Shown one piece after another: positions 58,300 to 64,000 of a DNA stretch of 64,000 nt. The position numbers and the translations under genes are program-made. Position 1 is the stretch's first letter. Every line of letters begins with the position of its first letter. The notes under the pieces were generated by a model. It was given only the letters and a program-made list of their open reading frames with translations, was not told the DNA's origin and did no database searches. This DNA is from JAICJR01 sp036494715 (GTDB lineage: Bacteria; Actinomycetota; Thermoleophilia; Solirubrobacterales; Thermoleophilaceae): NCBI GenBank assembly GCA_036494715.1, contig DASXNY010000016.1, forward strand, positions 25,583 to 89,582. The letters are read 5' to 3'.

Positions 58300-60248
58300 G
58301 TGTATTCCTCCAGCAGCTCGGCGACGACTATCCGGCCGGCGGCCTCGATGAGAGCGAGGTGGGAGAACGCCTGGGGGAAGTTGCCGAGGTGCCTGCCCGT
58401 CGGCGCGTCGAACTCCTCCGCATACAGGCCGAGCGGCGAGGCCACCCGCAGGAGCCGCTCCATGAGATCGCGGGCGCGCTGGTTCTCGCCGATGATCGCG
58501 AGCGCCGTGACGAGCCAGAAGGAACAGATCAGGAACGTGCCTTCCTTGCCCGATAGGCCGTCGTCCGTCTCCGTGGTCACGTAGCGCAGCACGAAGCCGT
58601 CCTCGGTCAGCTCGTCGGCGATCGCGAGAACGCTGTTGCGCAGGATCTCGTCGTCATCCGGGAGGAAGCTGAACAGCGCCGCGAGCAGCGTGGAGGCGTC
58701 GAGCGCCGTCGTGTCGTAGTGCTGCGTGAGCACCCCGCGCTCGTCCACCCCGTGCTTGAGGATGTCTGCCTTGATCTGCTCCGAGGTGGCGCGCCAGGCC
58801 GTGCCGCGATCGCGGTCGCCTCTGATCTCCGCCAGCTTGGCCGCGCGGTCGAGCGCGACCCAGCACATGAGCTTGGACGACACGTAGTGCTGCGGCTTGC
58901 CGCGGGCTTCCCAGATGCCCTGGTCCGGCTTGCGCCACACCTTGGTGGCGCACTCCGCCTGGGCCTCCACGATCGGCCACAGCGCGCGTGGCAGGCGCTG
59001 GCTCCGCTGCGTGTGCAGCAGTATCGAGTCGAGCACCGCGCCGAACACGTCGTTCTGGCGCTGGTCGAATGCGCCGTTGCCGATCCGCACCGGGTGGGCG
59101 CCGGCGTAGCCCGACAGCTCCTCCCGTGTGGACTCGGTCAGGTCCCGCCGGCCGTCGATCCCGTACATGATCTGCAGGCTGCCGTCCTCGTTGGGCTCGA
59201 GGTCGGCCACGAACTGGATGAACTCGTTGGCCTCCCAATCGAGGTTGAGGAAATGGAGTGCCTGCAGGGTGAACGTGGTGTCGCGGATCCAGGTGTAGCG
59301 GTAGTCCCAGTTGCGCTCGCCGCCCGGCGTCTCCGGCAGCGACGTCGTCAGCGCGGCCACCGTCGCCCCGGTGGGCATGTACGTCAGGCCCTTGATGGCG
59401 AGCGCGGATCGCTCGACCGGCACGCGGAAGCGGTGGTCGGGGATGCGCGCGCGCCCTAGCCAGTTGCGCCAGAACGTGGTGGTGGAGGCGAGCCGTCCGT
59501 TCGCCTCGTCCACGGTCGTGGGCGATTCGAGCCCCTCCGCCCAGGAGAGCGAGCAGTAGAGCTGCTCCCCCTTCTTGAGCACGTGCCGGGCGCGCACCCG
59601 GTTGCCCTCGACGCCCATGTCCATGTCGGACGCCAACCTGATCTTGACGCCGGCGCCGCTGGCGTCCGCCACGTGCCGGGTCTCGCCCACCAGTGACCAC
59701 TCGGCGGGTGTCCGGCCGTAGTCGAACACCGGCTCGCAGACGAGCTCCACCTCCACCTCGCCGTCGAGGCACACGACCGTGCGCACGAGTAGGTGGTCCG
59801 CGTCCTCGTCCGCTGGCGGGCGGGTGTGCGGCGTCACGCCGTCCTCGCCGCGGCGCGGGCCCATCGTCAGCGCGTCCCGAACGACCACCCAGCCGCGCGG
59901 TGTGTGCCAGGTGGTGGCGAGCATGTTCGTGCCCGGCTCGTACAGCCGCGCGTGCGGCACGTTGATCCCGAACGGCCCGAGGCGGAAGGTGCCCGCCCCG
60001 CGGTCGAGCAGGGTGCCGAACACGCTCGGCGCGTCGAAGCACGGCACGCACAGCCAGTCGATCGACCCGTCGGGCGCCACGAGCGCGCCCGTGTGGCAGT
60101 TGGACAGGAACGCGTAGTCCGCGATCGGGGGGAACGGCGAGGGCGCGGCCGCGCTCTGTGGCTGCTGCGCGGGCGCGGGCCTGGCGCCGTCCGCCTTCGC
60201 CGCCTTCTTGCTCGCCTTGCGGTCGCCCTTCGCCTGAGTGACGCTCAT
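58296..60248 (-). CDS. Glycoside hydrolase family 15 protein (glucoamylase/trehalase type)
   Basis: 650 residues from ATG 60248. After a Lys/Ala/Pro-rich N-terminus, a beta-sandwich domain begins with IADYAFLSNCHTGALVAPDG and SIDWLCVPCFDAPSVFG. The (alpha/alpha)6 catalytic barrel includes NWDYRYTWIRDTTFTLQALH and AEEFDAPTGRHLGNFPQAFSH. No signal peptide, so it is cytosolic. This layout is that of GH15 trehalases and glucoamylases of actinobacteria and archaea; trehalose or a short glucan is the likely substrate. Overlaps zwf and the GMC gene by four bases each. Confidence 0.92.
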   Translation of the reverse strand: MSVTQAKGDRKASKKAAKADGARPAPAQQPQSAAAPSPFPPIADYAFLSNCHTGALVAPDGSIDWLCVPCFDAPSVFGTLLDRGAGTFRLGPFGINVPHARLYEPGTNMLATTWHTPRGWVVVRDALTMGPRRGEDGVTPHTRPPADEDADHLLVRTVVCLDGEVEVELVCEPVFDYGRTPAEWSLVGETRHVADASGAGVKIRLASDMDMGVEGNRVRARHVLKKGEQLYCSLSWAEGLESPTTVDEANGRLASTTTFWRNWLGRARIPDHRFRVPVERSALAIKGLTYMPTGATVAALTTSLPETPGGERNWDYRYTWIRDTTFTLQALHFLNLDWEANEFIQFVADLEPNEDGSLQIMYGIDGRRDLTESTREELSGYAGAHPVRIGNGAFDQRQNDVFGAVLDSILLHTQRSQRLPRALWPIVEAQAECATKVWRKPDQGIWEARGKPQHYVSSKLMCWVALDRAAKLAEIRGDRDRGTAWRATSEQIKADILKHGVDERGVLTQHYDTTALDASTLLAALFSFLPDDDEILRNSVLAIADELTEDGFVLRYVTTETDDGLSGKEGTFLICSFWLVTALAIIGENQRARDLMERLLRVASPLGLYAEEFDAPTGRHLGNFPQAFSHLALIEAAGRIVVAELLEEYT

Positions 60249-61687
60249 GACGCCACCCACGGGGAGTGCCAGCGGCCATGGCCTGCGAGCAGGTCGTTGG
60301 CGGCGTCCGGTCCCCACGACCCCTTCGTGTAGGGCAAGACCGGGGGCGGGTGCTCGAGCAACGGTTGCATGACTCTCCAGGCCTCCTGGACGCCGTCCTG
60401 GCGCGTGAAGCGGCGACTGTCGCCTTGCATCGCGGCGTAGAGCAGGACCTCATAGGGAGCCGGCCCCTCGCCGCCCTCCTGGCCGAACTCCATGTCGAGG
60501 TTGATCTGCTCCGGCTCGAGGTCGCCCTCGCGCTGCGCCTCGAGGAGCAGCCGGATGCCGGTGGTGGGATCGAGCTTCACCACGATCTGATCGGGCTCCG
60601 GAGTGCGCTTGGCAATCCCGAAGCCGAGGTGCGGCGGGCGGTGGAAGACGAGACGCAACTCGGTCTGCGTGATCGGCAGGTGCTTGCCGGTGCGGATGTA
60701 GAACGGCACCTCGTACCAGCGCCAGTTCTCCACCTCGAGCCGCATGGCGGCGAACGTCTCGGTGGTCGAGTCGCGCGCCACTCCGTCGATCCTCCGGTAG
60801 TCATCGAACTGCCCGCGCACGTAGTGGTCCGGCCGGGCGTCGAGCATTGCCCGGAAGACTGCGTACGTCGAGTCCTTGAGCGTGGCGGGATCGCCTCCGG
60901 CGGGCGCCTCCATCGCCGCCGCGGCCACCACCTGCATCAAGTGGTTCACCACCACGTCCCTCAGCGCGCCGACGGGGTCGTAGAAGTGGCCGCGATCCTC
61001 GACGCCGAAGCTCTCCGCCATCGTGATCTGCACCGACGCGACGTGCTGCCGGTTCCACAGCGGCTCGAACATCGCGTTGGCGAAGCGCAGGTAGAGGATC
61101 TCGCCCAGACCCATCTTGCCGAGGAAGTGGTCGATCCTGTAGATCTGCTCCTCGTCGAGGTACTGGTGCACCTCATCGTTCAGCGCGCGCGCCGACTCGA
61201 GGTCATGCCCGAACGGCTTCTCGACGACGACTCGCGCCGACTTGGTGAGCCCCGCGTCGGCCAGCCCCTTGATCACGTTGCCAAACAGAAACGGCGGGAT
61301 CTCGAGGTAGAAGACCGGGCTGCGGGGCTCGCGCAGCACCGTCGCGAGCCGCTCGAAGGTCGCCGGGTCGCCGAAGTCGCCCCTCACATAGGACAGCCGC
61401 GCGGCAAAGCGCTTGAAGACCTCCTCGTCGAGCGTCGTGCCGCAGCCGACGATGGCGTCGCGCGCGTGCTGGCGCAGATCGTCCACGGTCCAGTCGTCCA
61501 CCGCCACGCCGACGATCGGGCAGCTCAGCAGGCCGCGCTGCTCCAACCGGTAGAGCGAGTTGAAGGTCATCACCTTGGCGAGATCGCCGGTGATTCCAAA
61601 GGCCACGAATACATCGGCGGGCGCCGTCTGGCCCGCGCTCCCGGCGGACTCGGTGGGCTGAGTGCCGGGCTTGACTGCGATGGACAT
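60245..61687 (-). CDS. zwf: Glucose-6-phosphate 1-dehydrogenase
   Basis: 480 residues from ATG 61687 with GGGAGG just upstream. NADP motif FGITGDLAKVMTFNSLYRL, substrate motifs VVVEKPFGHDLESA and IYRIDHFLGKMGLGE, and the dimer region FYIRTGKHLPITQTELRL. It makes 6-phosphogluconolactone and NADPH at the entry of the oxidative pentose phosphate pathway. As first gene of the overlapping operon it links hexose released by GH15 to oxidation. A hairpin-like TCACC-GGTGA sequence at about 61757-61773 lies upstream, after the E1 beta gene. Confidence 0.96.
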   Translation of the reverse strand: MSIAVKPGTQPTESAGSAGQTAPADVFVAFGITGDLAKVMTFNSLYRLEQRGLLSCPIVGVAVDDWTVDDLRQHARDAIVGCGTTLDEEVFKRFAARLSYVRGDFGDPATFERLATVLREPRSPVFYLEIPPFLFGNVIKGLADAGLTKSARVVVEKPFGHDLESARALNDEVHQYLDEEQIYRIDHFLGKMGLGEILYLRFANAMFEPLWNRQHVASVQITMAESFGVEDRGHFYDPVGALRDVVVNHLMQVVAAAAMEAPAGGDPATLKDSTYAVFRAMLDARPDHYVRGQFDDYRRIDGVARDSTTETFAAMRLEVENWRWYEVPFYIRTGKHLPITQTELRLVFHRPPHLGFGIAKRTPEPDQIVVKLDPTTGIRLLLEAQREGDLEPEQINLDMEFGQEGGEGPAPYEVLLYAAMQGDSRRFTRQDGVQEAWRVMQPLLEHPPPVLPYTKGSWGPDAANDLLAGHGRWHSPWVAS

Positions 61688-61792
61688 CCATCCTCCCATC
61701 GGGGGTGTGGTGAGAGTGCGGCCTTCGATGCTCCCCTCACGGAGGCCGCCGGGCGTCACCTGATCCGGGTGATTTGGCCTGCTGTAAGTGGT

Positions 61793-62785
61793 CTAGCGCG
61801 GCGAGGCCGCGCTGCCGAGCCGCGAGCGCACGGACGCCGCGATCAGCTCCGCGCCCGGCAGGAACGCGTCCTCGAGCGCGGGGCTGTAGGGGATCGGGTG
61901 CTCGGGCGTCGTGAGCCGCCAGACGTCGTCGACGTCGTGCAGCGACTCCTCGGCGGCCAGCGCCAGCACCTCGCCGGCCCAGCCGCCGGTGCGCGGCCCT
62001 TCCTCCACCGCCACGAGCCGGTTGGTCTTGGCGAGCGACTCGGCGATCGCCCCACGGTCGAGCGGCCGCAGCGTGCGCAGGTCGAGCACCTCAGCCTCGA
62101 TTCCATCCCCAGCCAGCAGCTCAGCGGCAGCAAGACAGTCATGCACCCCCTTCATGCAAGACACCAGGGTGACGTCCCCGCCAGACCGCCGCACCGCAGC
62201 AGAGCCAAGCTCCGCCCCCCGCGACCCGCCCCCCGCCACCTCTTCCTTAATGGAGTAGAGCCGCTTGTGCTCCAAGAACAACACAGGGTTGTCATCACGT
62301 ATGGACGCCTTAAGCAGTTCCTTCGCATCCGTCGGCGTGGCGGGCGCCACGAGCTTGAGCCCCGGCACCGCCTGGAACCAGCTGACCGGGCTCTGCGAAT
62401 GGATTGCTCCGAAGCGCCCGCCCGCGCCGACCGCCGAGCGCACCACCAGCGGCACGCTCGCCTGCTCGTTCGAGATGTAGAAGTACTTGGAGGCCTGATT
62501 CACGAGGCTGTCCATCACGAGCGGCAGGAAGTCGCCGAACATGATCTCGATCACCGGGCGCAGGCCGCACACCGCGCTGCCGAACGCCGCGCCCGCCAGC
62601 GCCAGCTCCGAGATCGGCGTGTCGAACACTCGCTCCGGCCCGAAGCGCTCGAACAACTCGGGCGTGGTGGCGAACACGCCGCCCGCGGCGGCCACGTCCT
62701 CGCCGAAGAAGATCACGCGCTCATCGCGCTCGAGCTCCTCGGCGAGCGCGTCGCGGATCGCCACGCGGAACTCGAGCTCAGCCAT
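61793..62785 (-). CDS. 2-oxoacid dehydrogenase E1 component, beta subunit
   Basis: 330 residues. Typical E1 beta sequence: VIFFGEDVAAAGGVFATTPE, VFDTPISELALAGAAFGSA, IMFGDFLPLVMDSLVNQASK and HSQSPVSWFQAVPGLKLVAP. C-terminal transketolase domain VEEGPRTGGWAGEVLALAAE. With the alpha subunit it decarboxylates pyruvate, acetoin or a branched-chain 2-oxoacid using ThDP; the substrate is not clear from sequence. No E2 or E3 gene follows. The loop EVAGGGSRGAELGS is encoded by a 7-bp tandem repeat. Eight-base overlap with the alpha subunit gene. Confidence 0.94.
   Translation of the reverse strand: MAELEFRVAIRDALAEELERDERVIFFGEDVAAAGGVFATTPELFERFGPERVFDTPISELALAGAAFGSAVCGLRPVIEIMFGDFLPLVMDSLVNQASKYFYISNEQASVPLVVRSAVGAGGRFGAIHSQSPVSWFQAVPGLKLVAPATPTDAKELLKASIRDDNPVLFLEHKRLYSIKEEVAGGGSRGAELGSAAVRRSGGDVTLVSCMKGVHDCLAAAELLAGDGIEAEVLDLRTLRPLDRGAIAESLAKTNRLVAVEEGPRTGGWAGEVLALAAEESLHDVDDVWRLTTPEHPIPYSPALEDAFLPGAELIAASVRSRLGSAASPR
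62212..62239. repeat. Tandem 7-bp repeat (4 units) inside the E1 beta gene
   Basis: Heptamers CCGCCCC, CCGCGAC, CCGCCCC, CCGCCAC, of the same family as the second bluB-cobT array. It encodes a Gly/Arg-rich loop where related E1 beta proteins have a variable surface loop, so function is probably preserved. Confidence 0.8.
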
Positions 62786-63755
62786 CCTTGAACTCGCGTG
62801 CGTCGGGGTCGGGGGACGGATACGGGGCCGCCAGCCCGCGCTCGATCAGCTGCTCGATCTGCGCTTCGACGGAGGCGTCGACCTGGGCGATATCGACGCC
62901 GTCGAAGTGATCCTCGATAGACGCCCGCGCGCGGACCAGCGGGTCGCGCTCGCGCCAGGCGTCCAGCTCGCCGGGCTTGCGGTAGCGCCCGGGGTCGCTG
63001 CGCGAGTGGCCGACGTAGCGGTAGGTGAGCGCCTCGATGAAGAACGGGCCGTCGCCGCGGCGCGCGCGGTTCACCGCCTCGCGCGCCGTTTCGCGCACGG
63101 TCCAGACGTCGTTGCCGTCGATCGTGGTCGCCGGGATCTGCAGCGTCTCCGCACGCGCCCGAATCTGGCCCGCGGTGACCTGCTCGAACGGCGTGAACTC
63201 GCCGTAGAGGTTGTTCTCGCAGACGTAGACCACCGGCAGCCCGAAGACCTTGGCGAAGTTGAGGCACTCGTGGAAGTAGCCCTGGTTGGTCGCGCCGTCG
63301 CCGAAGAACGCCACCGCCACGCCGTTCTGGCGCTTGAGTGCGAGCGCCGCGCCGGTGGCCGCCGCGATGCTGCCGCCCACGATCCCGAAGCAGCCGATCA
63401 GCCGGTGCTCTAAGTCGATCACGTTCATCGAGCCGGCGCGCCCGCCGCAGACGCCGGACGAGCGGCCGAGCAGCTCGTCGAGCAGCCCCTGAGGCTCGAC
63501 TCCGAGCGCGAGCGCATGCCCGTGCCCGCGGTAGGTGCCGGCCGCGCGGTCCTGGCCGGCGAGCGCCGCGCAGACGCCCACCGCCACCGCCTCCTGGCCC
63601 GAGTACAGATGAGTCGTCCCGTGTATCTCACCCTTCAGGAAGAGCGACTGCACCGTGTCCTCGAAGCGCCGGATCAGCAGCATCCGGCGATACAGCGCGA
63701 GCGCCTCGTCGCGGTCCTCGACCGGCCGGGCGCTCGTCGCCTCGGTGTGGCTCAT
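62778..63755 (-). CDS. 2-oxoacid dehydrogenase E1 component, alpha subunit
   Basis: 325 residues. RRMLLIRRFEDTVQSLFLKG, GTYRGHGHALALGVEP, and the ThDP/Mg motif FFGDGATNQGYFHECLNFAK ending in CENN. The phosphorylation-loop region YRYVGHSRSDPGRYR is present. It resembles acetoin and pyruvate dehydrogenase E1 alpha subunits. Its ATG overlaps the stop of the upstream M24 peptidase gene (ATGA), an unusual partner. Confidence 0.95.
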   Translation of the reverse strand: MSHTEATSARPVEDRDEALALYRRMLLIRRFEDTVQSLFLKGEIHGTTHLYSGQEAVAVGVCAALAGQDRAAGTYRGHGHALALGVEPQGLLDELLGRSSGVCGGRAGSMNVIDLEHRLIGCFGIVGGSIAAATGAALALKRQNGVAVAFFGDGATNQGYFHECLNFAKVFGLPVVYVCENNLYGEFTPFEQVTAGQIRARAETLQIPATTIDGNDVWTVRETAREAVNRARRGDGPFFIEALTYRYVGHSRSDPGRYRKPGELDAWRERDPLVRARASIEDHFDGVDIAQVDASVEAQIEQLIERGLAAPYPSPDPDAREFKDG

Positions 63756-64000
63756 TTGGCCACCACCGGGTCGCCCTCTCCCTTCACGAGGTCGGCGCCG
63801 CGCACGTACTGGCGACCGGCAACGAGCAGCTCCTCGCCGGGGAAGCGCGTGAGGATCTCCGGTCCGTCGGCCGTCACGAGCACCTCCTCCTCGATGCGCG
63901 CGGCCGAGCGCCCGTCGCTGGCGGGGCAGTAGGTCTCGAGGGCGAACACCATGCTTTCCTCGATCTCCACGGGGTCGTCGAAGGAGTGCAGGCGCGAGAT
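63752..64000 (-). CDS. M24-family metallopeptidase (Xaa-Pro aminopeptidase-like), C-terminal part
   Basis: 82 residues of the 3' end are visible; the frame is open to base 64000. The sequence ISRLHSFDDPVEIEESMVFA then LETYCPASDGRSAARIEEEV matches the C-terminal end of pita-bread (M24) peptidases. The last metal-ligand Glu lies in IEEEVLVT, followed by GPEILTRFPGEELL. Family members cleave N-terminal residues next to proline or act as creatinase-like hydrolases. Coupled to the E1 alpha gene by ATGA. Confidence 0.8.
   Translation of the reverse strand: MSRLHSFDDPVEIEESMVFALETYCPASDGRSAARIEEEVLVTADGPEILTRFPGEELLVAGRQYVRGADLVKGEGDPVVAK

Noticed and set aside
61757..61773. TCACC...GGTGA hairpin as terminator of the E1 beta gene
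   Set aside because: Five-base-pair stem, no U-run; mentioned only under zwf.
1..64000. Mobile elements, prophage, defence systems, tRNA or rRNA genes
   Set aside because: No transposase, integrase, phage structural, restriction or toxin-antitoxin gene was recognised, and no cloverleaf or rRNA-like segment was seen by eye; a tRNA/rRNA covariance scan would settle the RNA part.

Overview
The window is very GC-rich, densely packed, and has strong G/C third-position bias. Genes commonly overlap by ATGA/GTGA, and GTG starts are frequent. Gene content points to a high-GC Actinomycetota, most likely of the Thermoleophilia/Solirubrobacterales type: fused CobI-CobJ, BluB-CobT and ChlI-ChlD-like proteins, CbtA/CbtB cobalt transport, paired thioredoxin-reductase-like flavoproteins without a CxxC, and an alkane-monooxygenase-style accessory cluster. 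The lineage is an inference from style, since no marker gene is present. I saw no rRNA, tRNA, transposase, phage gene or CRISPR array.

Layout. 1-2584: partial HAD phosphatase/mutase, small acidic protein, Ca2+/H+ antiporter, small unknown protein, Cys-rich copper-binding four-helix protein. 2581-14360: a flavoprotein with a cNMP-binding domain, then a sugar/polyol module. That module has a binding-protein ABC importer driven by a near-consensus promoter and, divergently, mannitol-type dehydrogenase, a DeoR regulator and an IMPase; a fructokinase-like PfkB kinase and an APH-like kinase face it. Together they suggest polyol uptake, oxidation to a ketose, and phosphorylation. 13698-15766: AlkA glycosylase and ATP-dependent DNA ligase (translationally coupled repair pair) and a cupin. 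15777-19568: amidohydrolase, DUF59 protein, alcohol dehydrogenase and phosphotriesterase-like protein, in the order found behind propane monooxygenases but without a monooxygenase. 19655-22113: MFS exporter with a MarR-like tail and a thioesterase.

22121-46000 is a nearly complete aerobic cobalamin locus controlled by three cobalamin riboswitches. One (minus) controls cbtB-cbtA. One (plus) controls cobG-cobH-cobIJ. One (minus) controls a twelve-gene overlapping operon: cobC, cbiB, cobQ, cobN, chlID, cobO, an ApgM-like gene, cobB, a cobU-cobC/D fusion, cobL, cobM, cobK. A plus-strand bluB-cobT fusion with cobS, and a minus-strand cobF, complete it. Uroporphyrinogen methyltransferase (CobA) and a recognised threonine kinase are not in the window. 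All three riboswitches end in the same stem-loop next to the Shine-Dalgarno, and the third opens onto a nine-codon leader ORF coupled to cobC.

46039-64000: short cation transporter, secreted nuclease with lamin-tail domains, dehalogenase-like hydrolase, UBP zinc finger and a second CxxC-less flavoprotein. Next come a signal-less substrate-binding-protein homologue and a nitrilase homologue whose catalytic Cys is Ala, small membrane proteins, and a CLC transporter with altered filter motifs. A tightly coupled zwf-GH15-GMC-NDH-2 operon follows, then a 2-oxoacid dehydrogenase E1 alpha/beta pair and the end of an M24 peptidase.

A recurrent oddity is a set of short GC-rich tandem repeats, mostly of 7-bp period, embedded in coding sequence at gene ends and linkers (cbtA, chlID, bluB-cobT, E1 beta).
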